Positions 36,752-46,377 are shown, counted from the stretch's first letter. The stretch: DNA of 64,000 nucleotides from an uncultured Aquimarina sp. (GCF_947500065.1 NZ_CANMQT010000001.1:124001-188000), one strand, 5' to 3'. Notes: a model not told the origin generated them from the letters alone. Translations and numbers: made by a program.

Positions 36752-38773
36752 TTATATTTTTTTAAGAACTACTTGTTCATTTTCTTTCTGAATTACCTGA
36801 TTATAAAATTCTTTAATAGCAGGGTAATAATTAGCAGGAATCATTGAAGCAGTAATAGTTTCATCTACCACAACCTGAATAACTCCATTAGTAACATTAG
36901 ATCTGAATGAAAATTTTCCCATATTATCAGGTAACTTAAATGCTGACGTCTTCGGGCACTCAACAACTTCATAACCTTCAGGTATCTTTATATTTACCAT
37001 ATATCTATTAGAAAAACCATATCCGAAATCTATAGGATATTTTCTGTCGTCTGATTTAAAAACATTTTCTTTATCTCTCAAAAATAGTAAAGGAGAAAAG
37101 AATATCTCATCTTCTATTGCCTCAATTTGATCTTCGACTATAAAACTAAACCTTTCTGTAACACCTTTTCCATATTCTTTAACACCTTTTATACTATACT
37201 CATCTAATTCAGAAATACCATATCTACTTTCGAAACGTTTTGCTTTTGCAGCATCATCTTTACCTGCATTTCGAACTCTAAAATTATGAGCCAAGTAATC
37301 TCTATAATTAGCATTCAACCTTCCTTTTGCTATTCCTTGATCATCTATTGAACATTGTATGCTATATCGATTTACTGACGGTTTTGCTGGTCTAAAACTA
37401 ACCATTTGCGAGGTTTTATCTTTTGCAATTACGCGTCCAGTTCCTCTAACAACTCTATTCGGAAGGATATTTGGTATTCCATATTTATCGGTGGCATCCA
37501 AATAATAGATACTTCCATCCTCTAGTTTCACTCTGGAAATTACATAATTAAACCCATTTAACGTTGGAAACAGTGATACTAGTCTATCACTAGTACTTAC
37601 TACAACCGGATTAGCCTCTATATTAGCATAGGTAAGCATCGAGGTAAGCATTAAATTGATTTCGGCTGTATTTCCAGTTTCTTCTTTGTATGCTTTTCTA
37701 ACACCTTTATTTGTAATCACTGAACGGTTTTTGTTCCAATTCATCTTGTTCTTTACAAAACTGTAAATAAGACTTACCTTTTTTTTCGAATCACTTACAC
37801 CGGTTATAAGTTGATCAATATCTTCCTTATAATACTTGGTCTTTTTTAATTCAGCTCCAAAATTAGAATTTTGATAAATTGTTTTTACTACATCTTCCCA
37901 GGTTGTTGACCTATAATCAATTGGTTCATCCGGGAATTTAACGAATGAGAGTTCATAGCTTAAGGAAGATATATAATTTTCTACATTTCCTGAATAAGGT
38001 TCTTCAACAAATGCTGGTACATTAACAGTGCTTATTTTATCCAAATTCACAACAAATTCAACAACACTTTGGGAAAAACTAGAATTTGTTTTAGTAAATC
38101 CAGATCCAGACCTTGACTTATTATTAAAAGTTATTTTATCATTATATTTAGATTCTTTTAAATTAATAGGTATATATCCTGTAGAGAACTTTTTGTAATT
38201 AAAATATTCGGGAGATGCTACCTTTACTTCCAATTTTTTTATTGGTATTTCCCTTTGCAAATAAATTCTATCTATGGTTGATAAGAAAGGAGATATTATT
38301 TTATACTTATACTCAATAACCGAACCTTCTTGTATTGCCGGCATTGTAAATTTTTGTTGATTATAGTTTTCCGAAAACTCACTTTTAAAGATTCCTTCCT
38401 TTTTCAACTTTGTTTTTATAATTTTATCATCAGAAATATTATAGGTAGCTCCCTTTAATCCACTTATAGTCTCATTATTACCACCGCTTTTATACAATAA
38501 CATTTCTTCTGAAGCATAGTCAAATCCATCTTTGTTATACAATTTAACTCTTTTAAAAACCTCAGTAATCAATTGAAAACCAGTTGAAGTATTATACAGA
38601 ATACTCACCTTTTTATTTTCATAAAGTATAGCAGCATTTGCCGAACTATCTAATTCATATGAAGACTCTAATAATTCTTCCTTAGAAACTTTACCGAATT
38701 TATATTCCTGTGCTGTCGAACTTACTGATACCACTAAAAGTATCATTGTAATTAATTTATATAAGCTTTTCAT
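36752..38773 (-). CDS. DUF3857 protein with inactive transglutaminase-like domain
   Basis: The 673-aa protein has a signal peptide (residues 1-21), a DUF3857 beta-sandwich (about 50-240), and a transglutaminase-like domain (about 290-410). At the position of the catalytic Cys (GDC in the neighbour) it has GNT, at about residue 369, so the Cys is lost. A C-terminal beta domain (DUF2569/DUF3858 type) follows. It is paralogous to the adjacent gene 17 bp upstream. A role in the periplasm, perhaps as scaffold or in peptide handling, is a guess. Confidence 0.8.
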   Translation of the reverse strand: MKSLYKLITMILLVVSVSSTAQEYKFGKVSKEELLESSYELDSSANAAILYENKKVSILYNTSTGFQLITEVFKRVKLYNKDGFDYASEEMLLYKSGGNNETISGLKGATYNISDDKIIKTKLKKEGIFKSEFSENYNQQKFTMPAIQEGSVIEYKYKIISPFLSTIDRIYLQREIPIKKLEVKVASPEYFNYKKFSTGYIPINLKESKYNDKITFNNKSRSGSGFTKTNSSFSQSVVEFVVNLDKISTVNVPAFVEEPYSGNVENYISSLSYELSFVKFPDEPIDYRSTTWEDVVKTIYQNSNFGAELKKTKYYKEDIDQLITGVSDSKKKVSLIYSFVKNKMNWNKNRSVITNKGVRKAYKEETGNTAEINLMLTSMLTYANIEANPVVVSTSDRLVSLFPTLNGFNYVISRVKLEDGSIYYLDATDKYGIPNILPNRVVRGTGRVIAKDKTSQMVSFRPAKPSVNRYSIQCSIDDQGIAKGRLNANYRDYLAHNFRVRNAGKDDAAKAKRFESRYGISELDEYSIKGVKEYGKGVTERFSFIVEDQIEAIEDEIFFSPLLFLRDKENVFKSDDRKYPIDFGYGFSNRYMVNIKIPEGYEVVECPKTSAFKLPDNMGKFSFRSNVTNGVIQVVVDETITASMIPANYYPAIKEFYNQVIQKENEQVVLKKI

Positions 38774-38790
38774 CTATTTTAGGTAGTTTT

Positions 38791-40707
38791 TTATTGTTTT
38801 TTGAGTGCTATTTTTGATTTATCTGCATTTCGAATTTTAGACATAAACTGTCTATATTCTTCATATTTTTCTTTAGAGTATCTACCATCATTAATTCTCA
38901 ATTCTCTAGTAAACTTTAACTTAGATTCATCTATTTTTTCCAGATTACAAGCATAAGTACCAAAAACCGTTTCTAAAACTTTTCCTTCCGGAAGTTTATT
39001 AACTGAATATCCCGGAGGTATATTAATGATGTATTCATCTGTATCTATGTATCCTCTAGAAATTACTAAAGGCGTTTTTCTGTTCTTGTACTTAGGCATT
39101 TTGCTCTTAGTTCTATTGAAGAAATTAGGTGTTACCAATAATCTGCTACCTGCTTTTGTGGCATAATTTGTAGCGTTCACTTTAATTTTTTCCTGATACT
39201 TAATATTGTCTTTATCATCCTCTAACTCCAATGACAAAATGTTAAGACTATTGATATAATCCCAGTACTCTTTATAATGTAATTTTTGATCCTTAACCGG
39301 CTTTAACTTTGTTAAATATCTCCAATCATATTGTAATCCTTTAGAAACAGACACCAAATCCGCTACAATAGATGCATCTGCTTGTAAATAAATTGTTGCC
39401 GTCGTATGCAATGTATTTTCTTCTGGGCTGTATTTTTTGGTTCTCTTAATTTCTCCTCCTTCCGGCTTAACAACTAATACATTTCTATCATCTGTAAAAT
39501 CTCCTATAAAATTAAAAGGTGCTGTTTGACTGGTACATTCCAACCAAATATCCTCTTCTTCATCTGGGATATTCAGTATCACATGATTCCCTTGCATAGA
39601 GGCAAAATCAGCATCTATGTCTCTTTTGTCTGAATCTCCATATACTATGGTATAATATGCTGGTATGTTTTGAGTTTCTAATAATGCTTTGGTATAATTC
39701 GTTAACCCTTTACAATCTCCATATCCCAATCGATCAACGTCTTCTGCCATCATTGGCATCCATCCACCTATACCTAATTGTACACTGATATATCGGGTTT
39801 TATTTTGAACATATTCATATATCCGCTTTGCTTTTTCTTTATTAGATTTGGCATCAGCGACTAATACTGAAACTTTTTTAATAACTGATTCTGGTAATTC
39901 ATCTCTTCCTGAAACTAAATTTTGATACTGCCATTTCCCCATGGATTTCCAATCATTAGCAGAACCTTCCACATTTACCAGAGAAAAACTACCTAAAGTC
40001 ACTTTCCCTCTAGGTACTAACTCCGTAAATGAAGGACTTTTATATTCTTTTCTTAATGCAGAAACTTTGGATAATTTATATGATATTTCTTGATCTCCTT
40101 TTATAATTTCTACAGGATAATTACCAAAAGTTCTTTCCTTTGTTCTCAAAGGAATTTTCTGAGGGTTTATTATTTGATAAGAAGATTTTTCAACACTAAG
40201 ATTGTAATTAGTGATAGGAAACCACGGCTGAATAAATGCAGAACTTTTCGTCTCTACTTCACTCTCATACACCATTGTATATGGGTAATCAACAGGTGTA
40301 TGCTCAAAATATATGTATCGATTATCGCCTATTAGAGAAAAACCATCATACATACTTCTATCGCTAAAATCCTTTTTCCTATATTTTTTAATCTCCTTAC
40401 CTAAAGAATTATAAACAATTGCTTGCACTTTTTTTATTTTAGTCTCAGGATCATAGGGTTCATAAGAATCGGCATGACGGTCTCCATATTTATTTAATAC
40501 GGTAACCACACGTTTTGTTTTTACAACAACGGAGTTTACCGAATTAATACTTATTACTACATTTTCTGATCGTACGATAGCATTGGCATTTTCGGTAAGT
40601 ACTGAATCAATTAATATAGCTTGTAGACTAAGGTCATCTTGAGCTTTAACTTTCGCAGAAACACATACAAAAACCGCAACCAGAACAAGTTGTATTTTTT
40701 TTCGCAT
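38791..40707 (-). CDS. DUF3857 and transglutaminase domain protein
   Basis: The 638-aa protein has a signal peptide (1-22), DUF3857 (about 50-235), and a transglutaminase-like core with the nucleophile in YGDCKGLTNY (Cys332), a candidate His in GNHVILNI and a following acid. It is therefore potentially active. The C-terminal part is a beta-rich domain. Found in many Bacteroidota as a paired set with the neighbouring, Cys-less copy. The substrate is unknown. Confidence 0.82.
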   Translation of the reverse strand: MRKKIQLVLVAVFVCVSAKVKAQDDLSLQAILIDSVLTENANAIVRSENVVISINSVNSVVVKTKRVVTVLNKYGDRHADSYEPYDPETKIKKVQAIVYNSLGKEIKKYRKKDFSDRSMYDGFSLIGDNRYIYFEHTPVDYPYTMVYESEVETKSSAFIQPWFPITNYNLSVEKSSYQIINPQKIPLRTKERTFGNYPVEIIKGDQEISYKLSKVSALRKEYKSPSFTELVPRGKVTLGSFSLVNVEGSANDWKSMGKWQYQNLVSGRDELPESVIKKVSVLVADAKSNKEKAKRIYEYVQNKTRYISVQLGIGGWMPMMAEDVDRLGYGDCKGLTNYTKALLETQNIPAYYTIVYGDSDKRDIDADFASMQGNHVILNIPDEEEDIWLECTSQTAPFNFIGDFTDDRNVLVVKPEGGEIKRTKKYSPEENTLHTTATIYLQADASIVADLVSVSKGLQYDWRYLTKLKPVKDQKLHYKEYWDYINSLNILSLELEDDKDNIKYQEKIKVNATNYATKAGSRLLVTPNFFNRTKSKMPKYKNRKTPLVISRGYIDTDEYIINIPPGYSVNKLPEGKVLETVFGTYACNLEKIDESKLKFTRELRINDGRYSKEKYEEYRQFMSKIRNADKSKIALKKQ

Positions 40708-40733
40708 ATAAAAATTTTATTTTGGGGTAGTTA

Positions 40734-41186
40734 TTATTCTTTGTTTTTAGTATCCATAATTATCGTAACTGGTCCGTCATTGAGCAGTGACACTTTCATA
40801 TCAGCGGCAAATATACCTGTACCTACTTTCTTTCCTAAGTTCACTTCCAACTGTTTTATAAATTCTTCATATAACGGAATAGCAGTTTCTGGCTTTGCAG
40901 CATTAATAAAACTTGGTCGATTTCCTTTTTTGGTACTTGCATGTAATGTAAACTGACTTATTACTATCGCTTCACCATCAATATCTAGAACACTTTTATT
41001 CATCATACCTTTATCATCTCCAAATATTCTTAATCGACTTATTTTTCCAGACAGCCATTCAATATCTTTTTTAGTATCTTCTTCTTCAACACCAATCAAG
41101 ATTAAAAGGCCACAACCTATTTGTGAAATCCTTTTTCCTTCTACAGAAACAGATGCTTCAGAAACTCTTTGAATTACAGCTTTCAT
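40734..41186 (-). CDS. dtd: D-aminoacyl-tRNA deacylase
   Basis: Removes D-amino acids wrongly attached to tRNAs. The 150-aa protein shows the family start MKAVIQRVSEASVSV, the catalytic SQFTLHA motif (about residue 77) and the C-terminal NDGPVTI motif (about 137). It lies between rsgA and a DUF3857 gene in the long minus-strand string. Confidence 0.95.
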   Translation of the reverse strand: MKAVIQRVSEASVSVEGKRISQIGCGLLILIGVEEEDTKKDIEWLSGKISRLRIFGDDKGMMNKSVLDIDGEAIVISQFTLHASTKKGNRPSFINAAKPETAIPLYEEFIKQLEVNLGKKVGTGIFAADMKVSLLNDGPVTIIMDTKNKE

Positions 41187-41241
41187 TATGTATGTGTCTT
41201 ATCGGAAGGAAATGTTACCCTATAAATGGCAAAAAAAAGGA

Positions 41242-42195
41242 TCAATCTTCATTATCATAGTGATTTTTCCTATAATGCTCTTCTTCTCCTTCTAAAATTT
41301 GTAAATAACTTTTATAACGTGACCAAGCAATTTCTTCGTTATCTAATGCTTCTTTTACCGCACATTTTGGTTCGTTTATATGTAGACAGTTATTAAACTT
41401 ACATTCTTGTTTTAACTCAAAAAACTCCGGAAAATAATCCCCAACCTCTTCTTTATCCATATCTACTATCCCGAAACCTTTGATACCAGGTGTATCGATA
41501 ATTTTAGCGTCAAAACTAAGGTCATACATTTCTGCAAATGTGGTGGTGTGCTGGCCTTGCTGGTGCTGATCACTGATCTCTGCAGTTTTTAAGGACAAAT
41601 TAGGTTCAATCAAATTCACTAATGTAGATTTACCAACTCCACTATGCCCTGAAAACATACTAACTTGTCCTTCCATTAAGGATTTAACTTTATCAATGTT
41701 TTTTCCCGTCTTTGCAGATATACCAATACATTCATATCCTATTTTCCTATATAAGGCTGCTAAATATTTTATTTCCAAAAGCTCTTCCTCATCATAAATG
41801 TCAATTTTATTAAATAACAATACTGCTTTAATATCATAAGCTTCTGCAGTTACCAAAAAACGATCTATAAAGGCTGTAAATGTAGGTGGGTTATTAAGTG
41901 TAACCAATAAAAAAACCACATCAATGTTTGCAGCAATGATGTGGGTCTGTTTTGAGAGGTTTACCGATTTTCTTATAATATAATTTCGGCGTTCTCTTAT
42001 ATTTTCAATTACACCAGTTTCTCTATCATTATCAGTTTCTGGTTTAAAATCTACTCTATCTCCAACGGATACAGGATTGGTACTTTTTATACCTTTTATT
42101 CTAAATTTACCTTTTATACGACACTCGTATACAGTGCCATCATCAGTTTTAACGGTATACCAACTTCCGGTAGATTTATATACGGTTCCTGTCAT
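41242..42195 (-). CDS. rsgA: Ribosome small subunit-dependent GTPase RsgA
   Basis: Circularly permuted GTPase that matures and releases 30S subunits. The open frame begins at 42228, but I prefer the ATG at 42195, which gives the usual RsgA start MTGTVYKSTGSWYTVK. Motifs run G4 (LLFNKIDI), G1 (SGHSGVGKSTL), G3 (DTPGIKGF) in permuted order, followed by the zinc-binding C-terminus (CKFNNCLHINEPKCAV). A weak -7-like CATCTTTG sits at 42207-42200 with TTG 18 nt upstream, so it may also be transcribed separately from the aro genes. Confidence 0.93.
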   Translation of the reverse strand: MTGTVYKSTGSWYTVKTDDGTVYECRIKGKFRIKGIKSTNPVSVGDRVDFKPETDNDRETGVIENIRERRNYIIRKSVNLSKQTHIIAANIDVVFLLVTLNNPPTFTAFIDRFLVTAEAYDIKAVLLFNKIDIYDEEELLEIKYLAALYRKIGYECIGISAKTGKNIDKVKSLMEGQVSMFSGHSGVGKSTLVNLIEPNLSLKTAEISDQHQQGQHTTTFAEMYDLSFDAKIIDTPGIKGFGIVDMDKEEVGDYFPEFFELKQECKFNNCLHINEPKCAVKEALDNEEIAWSRYKSYLQILEGEEEHYRKNHYDNED

Positions 42196-42244
42196 AACGC
42201 AAAGATGCGAATAAATCTCTATACCCAATAAATATTACGCAAAA

Positions 42245-43327
42245 TTAAGACTTGGCAACTTTTTCCTGATGATTGATAGATTCTTGATGAATTGCCTTGT
42301 ATATTCTCAACATAAACTCTTCACTCAATCCTTTTTCCTCTCCTTCAAGAATCATTTTTCCTAAGATCTCATTCCAACGTTTAGACTGTAGTATGGCAAC
42401 ATTTTGTTTTGCTTTAGCTTTACCAATCTCATCAGAAATCTTCATTCTTTTAGACAAAATATCTAGCAATTGGTTGTCAGCTACGTCAATTTTCGCACGT
42501 AGTTCATTTAGAGTTCTTTGATATGCCTCGTCTACGCCTATTTCTTTACGAATTTTTAAGTCTTTCATATGTTGAATTAAAGTATCCGGTGTAATTTGTT
42601 GAGCGGCATCACTCCAAGCATTATCAGGATCATAGTGCGTTTCTACAATTAACCCATCAAAATTTAGATCCAAAGCCGTTTGTGATAGATCGAATATCAA
42701 ATCTCTTCTTCCTGCGATATGTGATGGATCTAAAATCAATGGTAAATCGGGAAAACGATTTTGCAAATCGATTGGTATCTGCCATTCTGGAATGTTACGA
42801 TATTTCGTTTTTTCATAAGTTGAAAATCCTCTATGAATTACTCCTAAATTTTTAACATCACAAGTATAAAAACGTTCTACAGCTCCTAGCCAAAGTGATA
42901 AGTCAGGGTTTATCGGATTCTTAATCAATACTGGATTATCAATCCCTCTACAAGCTTCTGCAATGTCTTGAACAATAAAAGGAGAAACTGTACTTCTTGC
43001 TCCAATCCAAAGAACATCTACACCATGTTCTAGCGCTAACTCTACATGATGAGGGTTTGCCACCTCTGTAGCGATCTTCATTCCCGTTTCTTCTTTTGCT
43101 CTTTGTAACCATTTTAATCCCAAAGCACCCACTCCTTCAAAATTACCTGGTCTTGTTCTAGGTTTCCAGATTCCTGCACGAAGCACTGTAGCATCAGAAT
43201 CTTTAAGCTGATGCGCTATTTTCACAACTTGATCCTCTGTCTCTGCGCTACAAGGACCTCCTATTACCAATGGATGATCTAAATTATATTCGTCTAACCA
43301 GGTTCTAAGTTCTTTCTTATTCTCCAT
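42245..43327 (-). CDS. Bifunctional DAHP synthase / chorismate mutase
   Basis: The 360-aa fusion protein catalyses the first step of the shikimate pathway (type I-beta DAHP synthase, residues 1-260: VIGGPCSAE, LRAGIWKPRTRPG, DPSHIAGRRD). The C-terminal AroQ chorismate mutase domain (about 270-355: TLNELRAKIDVADNQLLDIL, KRMKISDEIGKAKAKQ) converts chorismate to prephenate. The fusion places feedback control by prephenate or aromatic products on DAHP synthase. It is common in Bacteroidota and lies between tyrA and rsgA. Confidence 0.95.
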   Translation of the reverse strand: MENKKELRTWLDEYNLDHPLVIGGPCSAETEDQVVKIAHQLKDSDATVLRAGIWKPRTRPGNFEGVGALGLKWLQRAKEETGMKIATEVANPHHVELALEHGVDVLWIGARSTVSPFIVQDIAEACRGIDNPVLIKNPINPDLSLWLGAVERFYTCDVKNLGVIHRGFSTYEKTKYRNIPEWQIPIDLQNRFPDLPLILDPSHIAGRRDLIFDLSQTALDLNFDGLIVETHYDPDNAWSDAAQQITPDTLIQHMKDLKIRKEIGVDEAYQRTLNELRAKIDVADNQLLDILSKRMKISDEIGKAKAKQNVAILQSKRWNEILGKMILEGEEKGLSEEFMLRIYKAIHQESINHQEKVAKS

Positions 43328-43371
43328 CTCTATTTTTTATTCTTTATTAGTATTCGTTTTCTGTGGTTATT

Positions 43372-44220
43372 TTATGAAATTCCTTTCAAAATTGTTTTTA
43401 TGTGATTCGTATCTTCCATTTCTTTATAAATTTCAACGAAATTATCTTCTTCCATTAACTCTTTAAATTGTGTAAGATTTGTTATATACTCTTGTAAAGT
43501 CTCTATTACATTTTCTTTATTATGCTTAAAAATGGGTGTCCACATTTCTGGTGAACTCTTTGCTAACCTAACGGTAGATGCGAATCCACTGCCAGCCATA
43601 TCAAAAATATCCCTTTCGTTCTTTTCTTTTTCTATCACAGTTTTCCCTAACATAAAAGAACTAATATGCGACAGATGTGACACATACGCAATATGTTTAT
43701 CGTGGGAAGCAGGATCCATATATCGAATTCTCATTCCTAATCTGGTAAAAATTTCCATTCCTCTTTCCTGCAATTTAAAAGCCGTCTTTTCTACTTCACA
43801 AATGATATTAGTTTTACCTCGATATAAATTAGCAATAGCAGCTTGAGGGCCGGAAAACTCTGTACCAGCAATTGGATGTGCTGCCAAGTAATTTCTTCTT
43901 TTAGGATGATCACTTACAGAATTACATAACTTCTTTTTAGTAGAGCCTACATCAAAAACCAAGCACTCATCATTAATCTTATCTAGAATCTCCGGCAACA
44001 CTTTTACAGTAATATCTACAGGAATTGATGTGATTACAACATCGGCTTTATCTAATTCCTCAAAATTAGACTTTTTATCTATAAACCCTAATGACATGGC
44101 TTTATCAAGATGTTCCTCATTTTTATCAATACCATAAATTTCTGCTTCATTAAAAGCTGCTTTGATATCAATAGCAAATGATCCTCCGATTAATCCAACA
44201 CCTATAACGAATACTTTCAT
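43372..44220 (-). CDS. tyrA: Prephenate dehydrogenase
   Basis: NAD-dependent enzyme that converts prephenate to 4-hydroxyphenylpyruvate, the tyrosine branch. An in-frame start exists at 44274, but I take ATG 44220, which gives MKVFVIGVGLIGGSF at the N-terminus and overlaps the upstream aminotransferase stop by 4 bp. It has the dinucleotide motif GVGLIGGS and the catalytic region HPIAGTEFSGP (about residue 115). The product is 282 aa. It lacks an ACT or chorismate mutase domain; the latter is fused to DAHP synthase instead. Confidence 0.93.
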   Translation of the reverse strand: MKVFVIGVGLIGGSFAIDIKAAFNEAEIYGIDKNEEHLDKAMSLGFIDKKSNFEELDKADVVITSIPVDITVKVLPEILDKINDECLVFDVGSTKKKLCNSVSDHPKRRNYLAAHPIAGTEFSGPQAAIANLYRGKTNIICEVEKTAFKLQERGMEIFTRLGMRIRYMDPASHDKHIAYVSHLSHISSFMLGKTVIEKEKNERDIFDMAGSGFASTVRLAKSSPEMWTPIFKHNKENVIETLQEYITNLTQFKELMEEDNFVEIYKEMEDTNHIKTILKGIS

Positions 44221-45374
44221 GCTTCTACTTGTAATCTTTTTATTGCCTTGTTTATATTTTCCATTGTCACACACAATGAAAAACGAATATATCCTTTTCC
44301 ATTACTTCCAAAAATATCGCCTGGAGTAATGAATATGCTATTTTCATATAATATAGTATCGATAAATTCCATTGCATTTATTCCGTTAGGAAGTTTTGCC
44401 CAAACAAACATTCCCGTTGCTGTTTTATCATAAGTACAATCTAAAACTGATGCAAGTTCCCAAATCAATTCTCTTCTTTGGCTATAAATAGCATTCATTT
44501 CTGAATACCAACTATCTGAAATATGTAGTGCCGCAATGGCTCCTTTTTGAATACCTTGAAACATCCCGCTATCCATATTACTCTTTACCTTAAGAATAGC
44601 CTCTATCTTATCACTACTTCCACTAACCATACCTACTCGCCACCCTGCCATATTAAAAGTTTTACTCAATGAGTTTAACTCTAAAGCAACATCCTTAGCT
44701 CCATCAATTGACAATATACTTGTTGGAGTATCATTCAAGATAAAACTATAGGGGTTATCATTTATCAATAAAATATCGTGATTTTTTGCAAAATTGATTA
44801 ATTTCTTTAATACCTCTAGACTACCAGAAGCTCCTGTTGGCATATGTGGATAATTAATCCACATAATTTTCACCTTACTTAGATCTTTTTTGGATAAAGC
44901 TTCAAAATCAGGTTCCCATCCATTAGATGCAACCAAATCATAACTTATTGGCTTTGCTCCCACCAAATTGGTTACAGAAGTATATGTTGGATATCCTGGA
45001 TTCGGAATCAATACCTCATCTCCTTCATTAAGATATGCCAATGATATATGCATAATACCTTCTTTGGCTCCCATTAACGGTAAAATCTCGTTTTCAGGAT
45101 TTAGAGCAACTTGATATTTATTATTATAAAAATCTGCAATCGCTTGTCTTAATTCTGGCAATCCCTGATAACTTTGATACTTATGAGCTCCATCCAAAAC
45201 TAAAGCATCTTGTATCGCTTGCACCACTTCTTTAGGCGGATCTAAATCAGGACTACCTATTGCCATATTAAGAATGGGTTTCCCTGAAGCGGCCAATGCT
45301 CTTACTTCACGTAATTTTTTAGAGAAATAATATTCCTCAACTGTTTCTAACCGTTTTGCAGTCTGAATGCTCAT
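44217..45374 (-). CDS. Aspartate/aromatic-type aminotransferase
   Basis: PLP enzyme of fold type I, 385 aa, with the lysine motif SLSKTFNMAGWRVG (about residue 237) and NPYSFIL and DNPY-type binding. It sits between pheA and tyrA with 4-bp overlaps on both sides, so it most likely transaminates phenylpyruvate or 4-hydroxyphenylpyruvate, or makes the corresponding keto acid exchange with glutamate. Substrate preference cannot be proved from sequence. Confidence 0.9.
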   Translation of the reverse strand: MSIQTAKRLETVEEYYFSKKLREVRALAASGKPILNMAIGSPDLDPPKEVVQAIQDALVLDGAHKYQSYQGLPELRQAIADFYNNKYQVALNPENEILPLMGAKEGIMHISLAYLNEGDEVLIPNPGYPTYTSVTNLVGAKPISYDLVASNGWEPDFEALSKKDLSKVKIMWINYPHMPTGASGSLEVLKKLINFAKNHDILLINDNPYSFILNDTPTSILSIDGAKDVALELNSLSKTFNMAGWRVGMVSGSSDKIEAILKVKSNMDSGMFQGIQKGAIAALHISDSWYSEMNAIYSQRRELIWELASVLDCTYDKTATGMFVWAKLPNGINAMEFIDTILYENSIFITPGDIFGSNGKGYIRFSLCVTMENINKAIKRLQVEA

Positions 45375-46201
45375 CCGTTTTGATTTTTATATTCTCCTAA
45401 AATTTTAAGTTCCAAAGCCATTATTTTTAATATCGAAATGGCTTTTTGATAATCTCCGTATTTGGCAAAAGTTACATCCACAAAAAAGGAATATTTCCAC
45501 GGCATATTAATAACAGGTAATGATTGAATCTTAGTAAGGTTTAATCCACAATCACTCATTACATTTAATACAGTAGCTAAACTTCCTCTTTTATGATCCG
45601 TTAAAAATTTCAACGAAGCTTTATTGATTTCCTTACTGTCAACACCTGAGTCCTCTTTTGTATTCAGTATAAAGAATCTTGTACTATTAGATTTAATTGT
45701 CTGAATCTCTTTTGCTAAAACATTTAGTTTATAAATAATAGCTGCCGTTTCTCCTGCTACCGCCGCTACACCCGTCAATTGCTGTTCTTGAATTCTTTTT
45801 GCCACATCAGCAGTATCTGCATCTTCTACTAATTTAATCTGAGGTTGTCCTCTAAAAAATTCTTTACACTGAAGCAATGCCATAGGATGAGAGTATACTT
45901 CTTTTATATCCGAAATCTCCTGTCCATCCAAAGCCATCAAACAATGATGAATAGGCTGAAAATACTCTCCGCAGATAGTTAAGTCATGTTCGTCTATATA
46001 TGCGTAATTAGGAATGATAGACCCTGCTATAGAATTTTCTATTGCCATAACTGCATCCGTACTCTTTTCATTTTCTAAACTATGAACCAGTTCCTGAAAC
46101 GACATACATTCATCTACATCAACTTCTTCTCCAAAATAAGCTTGTGCAACTCCATGGTGATACGATCCTTTTATTCCTTGTATAGCAACCTTCTTTCTCA
46201 A
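45371..46201 (-). CDS. pheA: Prephenate dehydratase with ACT domain
   Basis: Converts prephenate to phenylpyruvate, the phenylalanine branch. The 276-aa protein has a catalytic domain (residues about 4-180, IQGIKGSYHH, SNSTRFFIL) and a C-terminal ACT domain (about 195-270, GSLATVLNVMSDCGLNLTKI) that usually binds Phe. The codon at 46201-46199 is TTG; an in-frame TAA precedes it two codons earlier and the next ATG is at codon 33, so TTG is the only plausible start. No chorismate mutase domain is present. It is controlled by the leader described separately. Confidence 0.93.
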   Translation of the reverse strand: MRKKVAIQGIKGSYHHGVAQAYFGEEVDVDECMSFQELVHSLENEKSTDAVMAIENSIAGSIIPNYAYIDEHDLTICGEYFQPIHHCLMALDGQEISDIKEVYSHPMALLQCKEFFRGQPQIKLVEDADTADVAKRIQEQQLTGVAAVAGETAAIIYKLNVLAKEIQTIKSNSTRFFILNTKEDSGVDSKEINKASLKFLTDHKRGSLATVLNVMSDCGLNLTKIQSLPVINMPWKYSFFVDVTFAKYGDYQKAISILKIMALELKILGEYKNQNG

Positions 46202-46221
46202 ACGTTATAAATTTTTATTTC

Positions 46222-46251
46222 AAAAAAAAATCCCGACTTTTCATCGGGATT
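46222..46251 (-). terminator. Attenuator terminator hairpin before pheA
   Basis: On the minus strand AATCCCGA and TCGGGATT form a perfect 8-bp stem with a 7-nt loop, followed by a continuous U-tract (nine T on the minus strand counting the stem end). It stands between the leader peptide stop (46279) and the pheA start (46201). A competing TCGGGAT copy upstream (46295-46289) can pair with the same left arm. Confidence 0.9.
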
Positions 46252-46278
46252 CTAGTTTTATAAATTTTGCTTATTTAT

Positions 46279-46356
46279 TTACATAGCGATCCCGACCTTG
46301 CTTTTAAAATAAAAGAAGAAAAAATAAAATCGGTTCCAAGTAAACAAAGTGCTCAT
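46279..46356 (-). CDS. Phe-rich leader peptide of the pheA attenuator
   Basis: A 25-codon reading frame, ATG at 46356 to TAA at 46281-46279, contains seven Phe codons (positions 5, 10, 12-15 and 17), two Tyr codons (11 and 16) and one Trp (7). It is followed by a second copy of the hairpin arm within codons 21-23 and then a U-tract terminator. This is the pattern of ribosome-mediated attenuators of pheA operons. Too short for ordinary gene finders. It may be the only transcript start for the aro string; a promoter is present 22 bp upstream. Confidence 0.85.
   Translation of the reverse strand: MSTLFTWNRFYFFFFYFKSKVGIAM
46289..46295 (-). promoter_or_regulatory. Anti-terminator arm inside the leader
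   Basis: The minus strand reads TCGGGAT at codons 21-23 of the leader. It equals the right arm of the terminator and can pair with the terminator's left arm ATCCCGA (46250-46244, plus one G-U). A ribosome stalled at the Phe codons leaves this arm free; a ribosome reaching the leader stop covers it. This gives the mutual exclusion needed for attenuation. Confidence 0.78.
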
Positions 46357-46377
46357 TGTTGTTTCTTTATTAGGTTG

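Noticed and set aside
46289..46300. tRNA or T-box in the pheA leader instead of a leader peptide
   Set aside because: No T-box sequence or tRNA fold is visible; the Phe-rich frame and competing arms explain the region.
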